Part shown: in pieces, positions 1 through 12,100 of the stretch | How positions within the stretch are numbered: the stretch's first letter is position 1 | Layout of the letters: each line of letters opens with the position of its first letter | From: Congeria kusceri | Taxonomy: Eukaryota; Mollusca; Bivalvia; Myida; Dreissenidae | DNA length: 64,000 nt | Assembly: GCA_027627225.1 (NCBI GenBank) | Contig: CM051026.1 | Span: 879,501-943,500, forward strand | Reading direction: 5' to 3' | Program-made: the position numbers and the translations under genes | Notes under the pieces: generated by a model | Told to the model about the DNA's origin: nothing | Databases searched by the model: none | Seen by the model: the letters and a program-made list of their open reading frames with translations, nothing else

Positions 1-918
1 GCATTTTTCCTTATATGGCTATGTAGAAAACTTTTTAACTTTTCAGAAACCGCTGCTAGTATTTGGAAATAATTTCACAGATTTGTTCCTTGGGTAGTTC
101 TGTACCAAAATACTTCAAATTATTTTGATTTGGTAAAAAATGGCGACCAGGCAGGCGGGGCCTTTTTATTTATATGGTTATATTGTACACTTTAAAATCT
201 TCTTGGCAGAAACCACTGGTTCGATTTGGAAATAATTTCACAGACATTTTATTTGGCAGTCCTCTAGAAAAATACTTATTTTGATTTGTTAAAAAACATG
301 AACACCAGATGTCAGGGCCTGTTTCCTTATATGGCTATATTGAAAACTTAAAAAATCTTCTTGTCAGAAATCACTGGTGGGATTTTAAAATAATTTCACA
401 TAAATGTTTCTTGGGTGGTGCTATACCAAAATACTTCAGATTTGTTAAGAAACATGGCCACCAGGTGTCAGGGCCTGTTTCCTTATATGGCTATATTGAA
501 AACTTCTTGTCAGAAATCACTGGTTGGATTCAAAATAATTTCACATAAATGCTTCTTGGGTGTTCCTATACCAATATACTTCAAATTATTTTTATTTGTT
601 ACAAACATTGCCTCCAGGGGACGGGGCCTATTTCCATATATTTCTATATTGAAAACTTCTTGTCAGAAAGCACTGGATTTTGAAAAAATTTCATAGAAAT
701 GGTCCTTGGGTAGTCGTCTACCAAAAGGCTTTAAAATTGTTTGATTTGTTAGAAAAAAAGGCCAACAGGGATCGGGGCCTTTTTCCTTAATGACATATTG
801 AAAACTTTGAAAATATTGTATAACCTTTAGCTGAATTTTTGAAATAAATACACTAAAATGTTTGATTATGATTGATTAAATTCAGGTGAGCGACCCAGGG
901 CCATGATGGCACTCTTGT
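1..918 (+). repeat. Diverged tandem array (~157-bp core) with pearl/Helitron-like 3' end
   Basis: About six degenerate units are seen, each with a phrase close to TTCCTTATATGGCTATATTG (near 5, 163, 320, 476, 630 and 780), followed by AAAACTT, TCTTGTCAGAAACCACTGG, AATAATTTCACAGAAATG and a CTTGGGTGGTCCTCTACCAAA-like string. The array closes at 883-918 with CAGGTGAGCGACCCAGGGCC and a small GGGCCATGATGGC hairpin before CTCTTGT. The same closing sequence ends the elements at 28705-29170 and 54868-55607. The left end lies outside the window. Short open frames at 309-548 and 415-696 are by-products of the repeat. The architecture resembles bivalve pearl elements; the Helitron link is inference. Confidence 0.75.
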
Positions 919-1935
919 CTGTTAAATTCATTCCTCCTAATGTTGCTGATCAACATAAATTAAGTAAAGAATTTCTTAGAAATTGTAAGAATTATCAATG
1001 CCAAGTTGACTTGTTTGTTTGGTTTATCTATCAATAAATATTTAAACTATACTAGACCAAAACAGAAACTTTCGCTGAGTTTGAATGTAAATAATATTTT
1101 TATGTTTGAATAGATTTGACAGAAATCTTCGGGTTGTTGTGTAAGTTTATCGTTTGAATCTACTGGAATGAACCGGCGGATTTTTCAAAGTTCAATAACC
1201 ATGTGCATTTATGTGTGTACATCTCTAACTAAAAGGTGACAATTTGGCATGTACTTTATGAAAGTTCCTTTGTTCAGTATATTTTAATATGTATGCATAC
1301 TGATAAATTTCTACATCAATTTAAGAAAGCATTATGCAGCATATTTGTTCAGATACAACTATGTAGCTACAGTCGAAATGTGATCATGCGAATCGCAGCC
1401 AAACAACATTATTTGGAAGTCGTCAGGACGGATAAAAATACTTTGAAATAATGTTTAATCGAATAATACATTTCTAGATTCATTTAATATGAATCACTTC
1501 TAAAATTGCAAAGATGTATACTAGTGATGTTTTTTTAAATTTCTTATTGCACCAGTCAAGTAATTTTATTTTGAATCTGGTGCAATTATATGCAAACAGA
1601 TGACATGAAAACGTAAATCCAACTTAAATACGAAAAACCTAATAAATGCTTGAACTCCGTTGCTTGTTGCTGCAATAGCTTGCCAATGTATAATTATACA
1701 AACATACTTACAGTTCCATGTAATCGATTACTCACCCCATAAACGTGTGAAAATCAAGCAGAGACAAATGTTGATAATAACAATAAAGGTGTGAAAATTG
1801 ATTTCGATCTTCATGATTCATTCTTCGAATTTACAGTTGATATAATGCACTATAAACATGTGTTGGGACCCGAATAATGGGTTCGAAATAGCGATAATTT
1901 GATAGATAATTCCAAAATAGCAAGGTTAGAATAAA
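919..1935. other. Unassigned AT-rich DNA
   Basis: No gene, RNA or clear repeat was recognised. The 71-codon open frame at 1236-1451 has no recognisable domain and is of chance length for AT-rich DNA. Confidence 0.6.
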
Positions 1936-1937
1936 AC

Positions 1938-2135
1938 ATCAAATTTCTAATTAACGCAGAGTTGCAGTGGTGTAATGCATATTGCAATTTGGAGGTTGCA
2001 AGTTCAATCCCGACTTGGGGAGCCTTTCGAATGATCTTTATCAAGAGACAAAGTACTGGTTCTACCCAGGAAAAGGACTTGATAGTTTCTCTGTAAGCCA
2101 CAGGCTTTTTTACACAATCCAGCTGAAAATCTAGT
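1938..2135 (+). mobile_element. tRNA-derived SINE, degenerate
   Basis: A tRNA-like head is suggested by the promoter B-box-like string GCAAGTTCAATCCCGACTTG near 1997-2016, with a weak A-box-like stretch upstream near 1950. A core follows (TACTGGTTCTACCCAGGAAA at about 2053-2072, then a CTCTGTAAGCCACAGGCTT-like part). TACTGGT...ACCCAGGAAA also occurs, in reverse, in the SINE at 58190-58473, so the two share a body. Core-sharing SINEs with tRNA heads are known in bivalves; the exact family is not assigned. It ends next to the TTAA that borders the piggyBac-like element. Confidence 0.55.
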
Positions 2136-2146
2136 AAAACACAATA

Positions 2147-5100
2147 TTAACCCTTGCAGTGCTGAATTGATTTCAACTGTATTATTTGCCAGTGCTGAAT
2201 TGTTTTATGACAAACATAAATAATACTATGGGTGTACTAAAAGTGCTGTTAAATTAACATAACATGTATAATTTACACAAACATTGAACTGTAGAATGGG
2301 TATATGATGAAACTGATGAAAAAAAGAAACTTTACTATCAATCAGTTACTATGGGTTGTTTCTTTTTATTCATAGCTAATATGTTCTTTAAGAATTAAAT
2401 ATTGATAGATAAAGAAATGTCATTTAAACAAATAAACACAAAACGACATCCTTTGGTGAGATACAGATAAACTACACCACCTAACAGCAACATTTTACTT
2501 ACACCATACAAATATTGAAATAGAACAATCCTAATACAATGCATCAGGAAGCACCTAATGCACTATTGCTTTTATTTAAAAAATACAATCTATTGTGAAA
2601 TAGAATCATGTATTAAGAGTTGTGTTTATGAAGAAGCAAGCAAACTGTGTGGCCATGGTTACAACATTTACTACATTGTTAAAAGTTTTGAAATAGTTTA
2701 CCTTTTTATTTTTTTTGTCTTATTTTTTATCTAGAATATTAAGCTATTCATATAACATGTTCAGTGCACACAACAAGGACTCTTTGCATTCAACTATCAT
2801 TGAAAGAAATAACAGCATAAAAAATATTAATAACCTCGACACAATTGAGTATTAATTAATGTTTCAGTATATTTTTCCAAAAAATGTTGGACTTGCTAAT
2901 GTCAAATAATGTATAACACAGACGCCCAAACTTCACATTGTTGGAATTGAAAGAGTACTGTTCAACATTTTAAGTATCCGAGACATATATCCAACAGAAC
3001 ATTTCATTCTTATGGGAAGAATGGGTTGTATATATTGTAATAATGTAAATTATGAATAAACAACAACAACCGGTTTTATCTTGAGAAAAAATCAACATAA
3101 CATTAAAAGAAAATTGTTTTTTGGGGGTGAATTTACTATTTACAGCATGCTGTTATAATAATTGTTGCATTTTGTTTTGTTGATTTTGTTTTAGATTATC
3201 CAGCTGGCATATGTATTCCAGTGCTAATATGTTGCAGTTATTGATACTTTTGAAGTTTAAAAAACGAGTCAATTCTAAAAAAAGTGGGCAAATATACATT
3301 CATAAATCATGCATTTCAGTTAGAAAGGCTCAATGTAACGCTTGTTATGCTTTTCTTGAAATGTGTTACAGTTTCCAGTAAGTTGGTACAATAAAATTAT
3401 TCCATAAAACATAACAGACAGATGTGTACCTCTTATACAATATACACACAATCCATGACATTGTTTGGCCAATTATCTGGTAAAATCAGCTGAGGATGTA
3501 AACAAGACAGTTTTTGTTTGAAAATATAAATTTCAAGAATCAGTGTTCTTGTAATATTATGACATTCATCAAATATAATTTATTTAATTATTTTGTTATT
3601 ATTTGAATAATTTAATATTGTGTGTATAAGTTGTATAGTTAAAAAATAATTACCTGTTTTGACTGTCACTTTGCGTGAAATTGCGAGCACATGCACTTCT
3701 TGTTATTATTTGTTTTGATTTGCACAAATCTGTATCGTCTTCAGCAAATAAGCAAACATTCGAGGTAAAAAGGTTATAAAGGCTGACAGCTCATGGAACT
3801 TCTGGTAGCTTTAAAGTGTTCACTAATTGTTGAAAAAGACAATGAAATATTATCTCGGATGATATACAGGCACACTGTTGTTACTGGCATGCACATTTTA
3901 GTAATTAGAACAATATTTGCCACTCGTGCAGTTGATGTTCATTATAAAATATGTATTAAGTATAAACAATTAGATGCACAATAATGAAATGTTTGTCAGT
4001 TGTGTTATTATGGCTGACAGAAGAGAAACAGTATTCATAAATATTAGAGACTGTAGGAACTGCCACATGATTTGCTCGCTTGAAAGCTTGATTATCTTTA
4101 TTAGTAACAGCGAAACAACTAGTTAACGTGATATTGGTTTGGTACAGCAAACTCATAAAATTATATATTGTGGTCAAATTATCGAGATAATTGGAAATGT
4201 TTCTTTTATCTTCATAGCAAATAGTAGAAAACCCATTACTGACAGTCATCTGTGCAACACGGGTGTGGAAATATGGAGATTGTTGACTAGTCAATGGACA
4301 AGTTTATTGAAACAATCTGCAATCAACCAATCAATCAATTTATTCCAGGTCTTCCTTTATGATATGTTATTTTCTTAAATAATAAATAAAACACAATTTG
4401 TTATTTAAGTATATGATAATATGAAAATATTTGTTACTAACTTACAACTAGTACATCATTCACATCCTGAAATTGTACGTGTCTACCAGGGACAAGTAGA
4501 CAGGAAAAATTGTCGAACAGTAAAATTACCTGCTGCGGTGGGACATAGGATTTCCGCACCCCTGAGTGCCATTGCAACATTGCAAGCTTCGTAATCTTTC
4601 TTTAGATCTGAGGTCCATGGTCTATTGGTCTCGTATTCTATGAACTAAATGTGACCAAAAGGTCATGTGATTAGTTCTTCCAAATAGCCAAGTAGTTAGA
4701 TGTTTAACATCATATTTTCGCTTTTATTTATAAAAAAAAACAAAAAAAACAAGAAAATGTGAATAAGAATCTTATCTGACTTATTTGGCATCCTTCCAAA
4801 TATGACCAATTAATTATTGACATTATCTATTAAAGTATATTTAATTGTCTGAAGTTGATTATGAATGAATTGAAAATATTCCCATATAAATCAAACCATG
4901 CCTTGGGGATTTTGTGTAATCTTAAAATGAATTGTTTAAATTGTTTTTCAAATCATCAAATGATATAGTCTTGTCAATATAGAGCTGCAACGATTTTGCA
5001 GTGACTTGATTTGATTTTTATTTCAAACATCATTTATAGTTAAATATTTCGATTCGATTTATGTTTCCTTTTTACTTTCTTGTTTTTGTGTATTTATGAG

Positions 5101-5466
5101 GCATCACTTGAAGTACAGTAGAGTTGTATTTGTTTAATGCCATTGTAATTGTTAATGTCAGTGCGTGTGCCTAATATTTAAATACAATAAGAATAAAGGA
5201 AAGACATTTGGTGATAATGTTTGACATTAGATCTACAGTTCACAGTATTACAGCAACCCTGATGCTATGATCATTTCACACGATGATTCTACACCATCAA
5301 ACTCTGTGTGTATATTTAACAGTTTTATGACAAATAATTTATACATATATAAAGGAGATTTGAATTGACATTGGTCTGGTTTAGTATGGAAATATCTGGT
5401 CTAAGCATGGGACAGGTTACCTATAGCTTGACCGGATATATCCGGTGTCAGCACTGCAAGGGTTAA
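2147..5466. mobile_element. piggyBac-like DNA transposon, non-autonomous or decayed
   Basis: The ends form a perfect 15-bp TIR, CCCTTGCAGTGCTGA at 2151-2165 and its reverse complement at 5448-5462. Both ends are flanked outside by TTAA (2147-2150 and 5463-5466). The TTAA target and CCC-start are hallmarks of the piggyBac superfamily. A second subterminal copy of CAGTGCTGAATTG lies close inside the left end. The interior (about 3.3 kb) has no open frame above 112 codons and no recognisable transposase, so I read it as a dead or non-autonomous copy. A fragment of an unrelated hAT-like MITE is nested at 4476-4564. No strand can be assigned without a transposase. Confidence 0.75.
4476..4564 (-). 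mobile_element. Fragment of hAT-like CAGGGGTG MITE
   Basis: Read in reverse, it begins CAGGGGTGCGGAAATCCTAT at 4564 and continues with GGTAATTTTACTGTTCGACA and CCTGTCTACTTGTCC. This matches the left half of the better-preserved element at 47884-48161. The second terminus is not evident, so this is a truncated copy lying inside the piggyBac-like element. Confidence 0.65.
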
Positions 5467-5900
5467 TACACAAAACTGACTGGAATCACATTAACCAAAG
5501 TTCAAATCATACTGATTTACTCATAACATAACATTTTTTTCAAATCGATTTCAAAAGCTTCTTGAGACAATTCAAGCTATTTATATTTATTAGGTTTTTG
5601 TAAAATTTCTATGGTCTGTGGGCCATTTAGCCCATTGGTCGATTTAACTTCCAGAGTTCCGTTGTTTACAAAACATACGTCCAATGTATTAAGTAGTGCA
5701 AAGAACTTTCCAAGTGCCTAATACTTCAGTGTTGTGGATATAGTGCCCACCTCTCAATAGTACAAGGGTTGTGTTGTCTGGTAATTTGCCAGAAATGTGG
5801 ACTTTAATGTGTAAATAAGGGTTGATACTGCTGACCCATTTTGGAGTTTCATATCTTTTATGACAGGTTTGTCCTGCCTACTTTAATGAAGTGTGTTTTG
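5467..5900. other. Unassigned DNA between transposons
   Basis: No open frame, RNA or repeat was recognised in this stretch. Confidence 0.5.
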
Positions 5901-6090
5901 AAGGGACTATGTCAATAAAAAGGGCCCCAAAGGGGCAATTGCAGAACAAAGTCTGAAAATTTAGTATTAATATCAGCATATAATAAAGGTTAAATTAATG
6001 TATATATAACTGAAAGAGTTTATGCATTTTGAGAAAAAATCATTATATAATTTGGGTTGTGTTTGTTTGGCCCTTTTATTGTTTACACTT

Positions 6091-6098
6091 TGACGTCA
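6091..6098. promoter_or_regulatory. CRE octamer TGACGTCA
   Basis: This is an exact palindromic TGACGTCA, the consensus for CREB/ATF bZIP binding. It sits inside a MITE-like element just upstream of a tRNA-like sequence. No gene start is nearby, so function is unproven. Confidence 0.3.
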
Positions 6099-6151
6099 TA
6101 TTTGCGGGTATCTTACGTAATCATAGTATGCCCATTCATTTTCACAAGTCA

Positions 6152-6233
6152 AGAATAGCGCAGTTGGTTACAGCGGTCTACTGTCATTTGTTCTTTTGAC
6201 TCCGTCTTCGTGAGTTTGATACCCACTCAGGGT
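6152..6233 (+). repeat. tRNA-like sequence (SINE head or tRNA pseudogene)
   Basis: AGCGCAGTTGGTTACAGCGG resembles a D-arm with A box, and GAGTTTGATACCCACTC resembles a T-arm with B box. They are spaced about as in a tRNA with a long variable region. A T-rich run follows. The acceptor stem is not convincing, so it is called a degenerate tRNA-derived insert and not a functional tRNA. Confidence 0.5.
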
Positions 6234-6883
6234 GTTTTTTTTAAGTATTTTTCTTTATTGTTTTTTATCATAATTCTCATAATGTAGCAAATTATTCATA
6301 CATTATATTGTATACGCCTTCATGTTGCTGATTTATTGAACATAATAACATTAAAATTGCTGAAAGGGATCACGTTTTTGTTGACATATTCCCTTTAAGT
6401 ATAAAATGAAATGTTTATCACCTTGAAGCAGGATTTGGCTATTTTAATCAACTAAGGTGGTATAAAATGACACAAATGTTGGAAATGAATAATTTAGGCT
6501 TCTAGATTACATTTTAAGATTGTAACCCTGTCATGATTAATCTTACAACATGATATCTTCCCAGTATGATTGTCTCATAAATGGGTGCCTAGGTGACACA
6601 ACACATTAACCATTGTGTAAGATGAGATCATGTTGTACATTTCATTGGTGGCATAGATTTGGTGAACTGCTTAGATATACTAGTAGTTAAAAAATCATGG
6701 TTATATTAGAGGAAGAGCAGTGCACTGGTTTTGCAAAAACAAATGCCCCATGTTAAAGTCCTTCATTGTTTGCATAGCAGGCTTTTTTGTGCCCTCCAAA
6801 AAAGTAATTTCCTCAAAGAACCAAAAAGTAAAAAGAATAAAAATTGCAGTGAGTGGGTAATTCATCTCATGGATTAAATTAAA

Positions 6884-6985
6884 GGCATTTAGCTCAGCTG
6901 GGAGTGCATTAGCCTCGTAAAACTTAAGTTTATCCTCTTGTATGGTTGCACAGTGGTCAAATTTGCATCGTTATATGCTCCTTGA
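6884..6985 (+). repeat. Possible tRNA-like fragment
   Basis: TTTAGCTCAGCTGGGAGTGC at about 6888-6907 is a good A-box/D-arm, but the matching B box is weak (GTGGTCAAATTTGC near 6953-6966) and no cloverleaf can be drawn with confidence. Probably a decayed SINE head. Confidence 0.3.
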
Positions 6986-7429
6986 AAAGTTTTGGGGGAG
7001 CGTATCATTGACGCAATTTCAGGGTTGTAGCTAGCCCTATATTCATGCGGATTCGCAATATTGCTTCGGTTATGCAGGCACCCCATACCTTACCCTACTA
7101 TATATATTTTTATAAAAAAAAGTGAAATTGGTGTATTTTGAGCAATCTTGGATACATTTTACTTATAAAGTAATGAAGATCTACATTTTAGGATAACTGA
7201 TTGACAAAAACCCCTTTACTTTGAACATTTAACTCTCAAGTGGAGCTGAAACATCAAACAGATACTAGCCCTGCAATTAAAAAGTCTGTCCGTTCTGTCC
7301 TTTTTGCCAGCAAAACTGCACAGTTACACTTTCAGTGTCAATGTCTATAATAATGTCCGTAACTGTGTTAGGTTATTAAATTGATATGACTTTAAGATTT
7401 AAGATTTTAAGTGTACATGTAAATATACA

Positions 7430-8212
7430 TGGTGAGCGTTAAGGATCGCCTTTTGTCCGTTGTGCGTCTCGAGTCAACATTTTAATTCAAAGAACATCTC
7501 CTCCTAAATGGCTGGGCAGATTTTCTCCAAACTTTACATGAATGATCTTTGGGTGACCATCTTTCAAAATTGTTCAAATCATTCCGGTCCGCTGCATGTG
7601 TAGGTCATAAGAGCTAAAAATAGATTTAAAAACTGAAAACTTTAAAAATGATCTTCTCTGAAACCACAAGGCTTAGAGTTTTAATATTTAATACGTAATA
7701 TCCTCTACATAGATTGTTCAAATGGTGCCTCTGGGTACAAAGGAGGCCATGCGTTGGGGGTCACATGGTTTATATAAACTAGTATAGCAAAATGAATCTT
7801 CTCTAAAACCTCAAGGCCTAGAGCTTTCATATTTGGTATGTAACATTGTATAGTGGCCCTCTACAAAGGTTGTTCAAATAATGCCCCTGGGGTCAAAACC
7901 TGCCACACCCCGGGGCTCACATGTTTATATAGACTTAAATAGCAAAATGACTTTAAAAATCTTTTCATCTGAAACTTTAAGGCCTAGAGTTTTCATATTT
8001 GGTATGTAACATTGTTAGTGGTCTTCTACAAAGATTGTTCAAATGATGTCCCTGGGGTAAAAACCGGCCACACCCTGGGGGTCTCGATGTTTATATAGAC
8101 TTAAATAGCAAAATGACTTTAAAAATCGTATTTTCTGAAACCGCAAGGCCCAGTGGTCCTCTACAAAGATTGCTTCATATGATGCCCATGGATTCAAAAC
8201 TGGCCACACAAT
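7430..8212 (+). repeat. Tandem core array, ~145-165 bp period
   Basis: An opening segment (TTTTGTCCGTTGTGCGTC near 7451) leads into about four units marked by AAGGCCTAGAGTTTTCATAT-like strings near 7668, 7815, 7980 and 8147. Each is followed by CCTCTACAAAGATTGTTCAAAT and GTCAAAACCGGCCACACC. This is the same style of element as at 54868-55607 and 58530-59575, with a different core family. Non-coding. Confidence 0.75.
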
Positions 8213-8771
8213 ACTTTCATTCTCAGTGATACGCCACTGCTTAGGGACTCGTTGAGTAGCCACTGAGATACTGATTGACCGGGTGGTTTATGTGTGAAAA
8301 AAAAAGACGCAAAGATTAAACAGCTACCGTCTCGTCGTTCACAGGCTGAAAAAAGTTCCTTTCCTAACATGTATGGTATTGTTGCCGTATATACAGATTT
8401 TGGAGTCCTGAATATGCGTGGTCTACTGCCACCACGCCAGTAAGGAAGGAAAGCCCGGGCGAACCTTGTAAAATGTGTTTGATTGACAAAACTGTACCAT
8501 GGCAATGTTGGAATAAAGGGTGACAACTATTGTATGCAAAGAGTTAAACAACACCAATATTATTGGCACTATCTTTGTTTATTAAAATCGCATATAAAAT
8601 ATCCGGAAAAACAAGAAAAAGCACAATCGTGTTGGTAGCAAAAGTAAATATCAATGATCAGATTGACTAGACGCTCGGTCATTAGCGCTTTTAACTCTTA
8701 TCAATTTTTTTTCCGGCTGACGGAGCTCAAAACCTACACTTAACAAAGTAATAAAACAGAATGGCCTTATT
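8213..8771. repeat. Dispersed 0.6-kb unit, copy 1
   Basis: It aligns over its whole length with 15393-15992: both start ACTTT(C/A)ATTCTCAGTGATA and end AGAATGGCCTTATT. Conserved strings include CACTGCTTAGGG, AACATGTATGGTATT, AAAGTAAATATCAATGATCA and TTCCGGCTGACGGAGCT. The reverse open frame at 8194-8526 (110 codons) is not preserved in the partner and has no recognisable domain, so the unit is treated as a non-coding repeat. No TIR was found. Confidence 0.8.
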
Positions 8772-10060
8772 GTATTAACGTTTAGAATGACATATTTTTG
8801 GTCATCAACCATGAATACAATTACAAAACACACAAACTGAACCAACAATTGATAGATAATTTGAAATTTGGGTCATCGTCTGGTTTGTCAATGATATGGG
8901 CCACTATGTGACTTGGTCCATCAGGAATTGGGCCGTCCTGACTCTAGATCTACACCGCATCCTGACTCTAGATCTACACCGCGGAGACTGGTGCATATTT
9001 CAACAGGCAAGTTTATGACAATGTAAAGCTAAAAAATGTTAAGTCTTTCCTATGCAGCTCAAGTTTAAAAAAAAATGTCGAATTTGTTTTTGAATGCCTT
9101 TGAACCCAGTTATAAGTTAATAATAAACATTTTTACCAAAAAAAAGACATTTAGTTGATTTTGCTATTACTCAATGAAATTGCCAGAAGAAACTAATTTT
9201 TGCCAGTTGAAATATTAGGCAAGAAAATTTGCAATTGGGGAACAAAGTTAAATTTGAGCCCTGGAGGTAACTCTATGAAGGATTTTACTCGAGTGATTTC
9301 CCTTTTTTCAACTTTCAAATTTTGCTACGATTGATCGGTGTAACACCTGACCAGGCAGAACACTAATATGTGGTCCTATTATGACAGCTTGGGTTTTGCA
9401 ATAAACATATGTATCAGTAATGGATTAAACTCTAAATTGATAACAGGCGTATTCTTCTACACTTCTAGAATATATGGGCCGCATCATTCAGCGAAACCAT
9501 AGATATTTTAAGCTGTGTAAAACTGGCAACTTTTTGTTTAATTGAATGCCGACTTAAACAGAGGCTGCAAATCGGGTTTGCTTATTCTTTACTGAAAACT
9601 AACTGTTAACTAGTGCACATTACCTGTTTTATACAAAAGTAATTTTCTGATAGTAATCAATGCGTTATTTCTTCAAACAGATAATACTTATAAATGGTAT
9701 AATTTAAACCAGGAACATTATTTATTAAAACTTTCAAATCACGACATTAACATATACCTGTATATGTTTATGAAAGACTGCCTACGTACATACGAATGAA
9801 CGCATTATCTCTGCTGGTGTTTTAATTATTTATTCGGTAAATATTCGTATTTGTCATAAATTCACGCAATGGCGGGAGCTCAAATTGTGCGAAAATTCGA
9901 CCTCCACGAAAATTAGTGATTCCACAGTATTTAGCATAAAGTGAAGAATTTCAAACGGTCTGTGGCGGTTGGCTGGGCTCATATACATAGGCTTCCTTTG
10001 ATTAGTTTCCGTATCGCACAAATGGTTTGAGCTATACTACTCACCCGTTTATCGGCATTG
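8772..10060. other. Mostly unassigned DNA with one short direct duplication
   Basis: No gene was recognised. A 22-bp string (CCTGACTCTAGATCTACACC plus GC) occurs twice, at 8937-8958 and 8961-8982, a small tandem duplication. The rest is AT-rich single-copy-looking sequence. Confidence 0.5.
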
Positions 10061-10069
10061 GCGTAATGC

Positions 10070-10572
10070 TCTGGTTAAGGTTTGCGTGCAACTAGTCCAT
10101 ATCTCTGTAACTACTACAGATATTCGGTTGAAACTTCACATGTGAGTTTGGGGTCATTATTTGAGGTCACTGACGAAGGCCCATCACTCTGACCTGCAAT
10201 TTAGCAGAACTTTGCCCCTTGTACTTAGAAATTCAGGTTAAAGTTTGCTTGCAACAATTCCATATCTCTATAACTTCTACAGATATTCAACTGAAACTTC
10301 ACACATGACTTCAGGGTCATTACGAAAGGTCACTGAACAAGGCCCATAACTCTGACCTGCAATTTAGCAGACTAATTCCCCTTTTTGTACTTAGAAATTT
10401 CATGTTAAAGTTTGCGTGCAACAACTTCATATCTCAGTATCTGCTACAGATATTCAATTAATGCTTCAAACATGTCTTCAGGGTCATTATATAAGGTCAC
10501 TGGCCAAGGCACATAACTGTGACCAGAATTTTAGCCTAATAATTCCCCTTTTTGTAGTGATAAAGGCTAATA
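10070..10572 (+). repeat. Three tandem units of ~163-167 bp
   Basis: Units start at the string TTTGCGTGCA or TTTGCTTGCA at 10081, 10244 and 10411. Each contains CATATCTCTGTAACTNCTAC, AGATATTCAACTGAAACTTC, TCAGGGTCATTA, AAGGTCACTG, AACTCTGACCTGCAATTTAG and AATTCCCCTTTTTGTA. The GAAACTTCACA word is shared with other core arrays in the window. Non-coding. Confidence 0.85.
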
Positions 10573-10593
10573 ACTCTGACAAAGCAGTTTGCC

Positions 10594-10833
10594 GGGCCCG
10601 GCTAGCTCAGCTGGTAGAGCCCTGGACTGTCAATCCGGGGATCGTGAGTTCGAACCCCAGCCCGGCCACATAACTTGTGTGGGGATTGGTCATGAAATTA
10701 TTTCTACGGCCATTCTCCCCCAACTTCTGATTCAAGTAGGGCAGTTGTCGGTTACTGGCAAAAGTATGAACTACTGGCATTACTGACTGAAATACTGTTA
10801 AAAACTGCAAAAAATCCAAATAAACAAAACAAA
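10594..10833 (+). mobile_element. tRNA-derived SINE
   Basis: The tRNA-like head at 10595-10668 has an A box (TAGCTCAGCTGGTAGAGC), an anticodon-like loop CTGTCAA (GTC in anticodon position) and a B box (GAGTTCGAACCCC). It is followed by CGGCCACATAACTTGTGTGG, a body with CTTCTGATTCAAGTAGGGCA and GTCGGTTACTGGC, and an A-rich tail AAATAAACAAAACAAAC. The same head, body and tail occur in reverse at 58190-58473. T-stem mismatches and the attached body rule out a working tRNA gene. RNA polymerase III transcription from the internal boxes is expected for the family. Confidence 0.9.
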
Positions 10834-10839
10834 CTGACA

Positions 10840-12100
10840 AAGCGGTTGAATAGTCAAGCGCTGTTCTAAGACATTTCTTGTTAATATATCTTAAAGGGGT
10901 TATACTACAGGAGATACATATGCCGGTGTTGTGTCGGTGTTTGAGCATTTCTTTTTGTCGTTTATTGAATTCACCAGTGTTGCGGGTAATCTGAATATGC
11001 TCTGGGTTTTTTATTGGAAGAAAGTGAATACTTAAAGCAATGTTTATATGGATGATATTGGGTAGCTGTTTTGATGATCCCATATCATATTATACAGTAC
11101 TTTTATGTTTCTGCCTGGTGATTCTAATGATTCACAGTTCAAAACATCTTATTTGACAATAGAGCAAGATCTTATTAAAAGTGTTGAGTCATTATAATAA
11201 TAGATGCTTCCCTAATTGTCAATAATATTCAAATTAATTAGCAATATTATCCAATCATCGCACTTGTAAAGCATGTGTTTAGTGGTTAAACTAATTCATA
11301 CAAATGCATACAAATGAGCATGACATTTTTGTGGAACTGTTTGTGATTTTGGATTAATGGAAATGAATCTTTTAACAGTAGCTGGGTAGGAGTTTAAACT
11401 ATCCATGGCATAACCCAGATTGGTCTATTGTTTTCTTCTTGACTTATTAAGCTGCATGCTTTCGTCAAAATGGCTTATTGATTTTTTATCAAAATTGATT
11501 GATATGAGAACACACTTGGTTATAGAAAGTTTAAGTTTCTGCTTTATTTCATAACAATCGAAGTATAGAGACAGATAAGCATGTTGTAGTGGAGATGTCA
11601 CATATTCTAGGTCTAAACCTTGAGGGTTCAGAAAATAACTCAGAAGGAAACAATAATATGTGTAATGTCCAATGTTTATTATTTATACTAGTACTTAAAC
11701 TCTCCATTTAAATAATTTATTCTAATATTATCCACTGATAACCCTAGAAATAATTGTTTGCAATATAATGTTGCTTACCCAGATCAAGTGTACCCTGCTA
11801 TATAGTTAGTTAAACAGCTTACTGTATAGTAAGCAGCTTTCATGGGTTTGACTGAATGATTGTTAAAGATTAACTAGTACAGACAATCATGATAGTTGAA
11901 GTAAAAAAACTAAAACATACATCAAATTTCCATCAGATAAAATTAAGTTCACGTCATGTTTATATTTTCAACCAGACAAAACTTATTGAAATTCCTCCTG
12001 TTGAATAAAGCATGTCAGCTTGCCAAAAGAAAGTTAACATTATTCTGTATGTAGATGAAGCCTATGTTTATTTAAACACTTTTTCTTAGAAGAATCAGTG
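10840..12100. other. Unassigned AT-rich DNA
   Basis: No gene, tandem repeat or TIR was recognised. The reverse open frame at 10607-11083 (158 codons) runs into the SINE and shows no domain, so it is not annotated. Confidence 0.5.

Larger units (their letters stand above)
5901..6395. mobile_element. MITE-like element with ~21-bp TIRs
   Basis: AAGGGACTATGTCAATAAAA at 5901-5920 is matched in reverse by the right end, read as AAGGGAATATGTCAACAAAA at 6376-6395, with two mismatches in 20. The element is about 495 bp, AT-rich and non-coding. It carries a perfect CRE octamer (6091-6098) and a tRNA-like insert (6152-6233). No target-site duplication is clear. Confidence 0.6.

Noticed and set aside
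8194..8526. 110-codon reverse frame
   Set aside because: It lies in a dispersed unit whose second copy does not keep the frame.
10595..10668. Functional tRNA gene (GTC anticodon)
   Set aside because: T-stem mismatches, no clean acceptor pairing, and an attached SINE body and A-rich tail shared with 58190-58473.
10607..11083. 158-codon reverse frame
   Set aside because: It overlaps a SINE, has low complexity and shows no recognisable domain.
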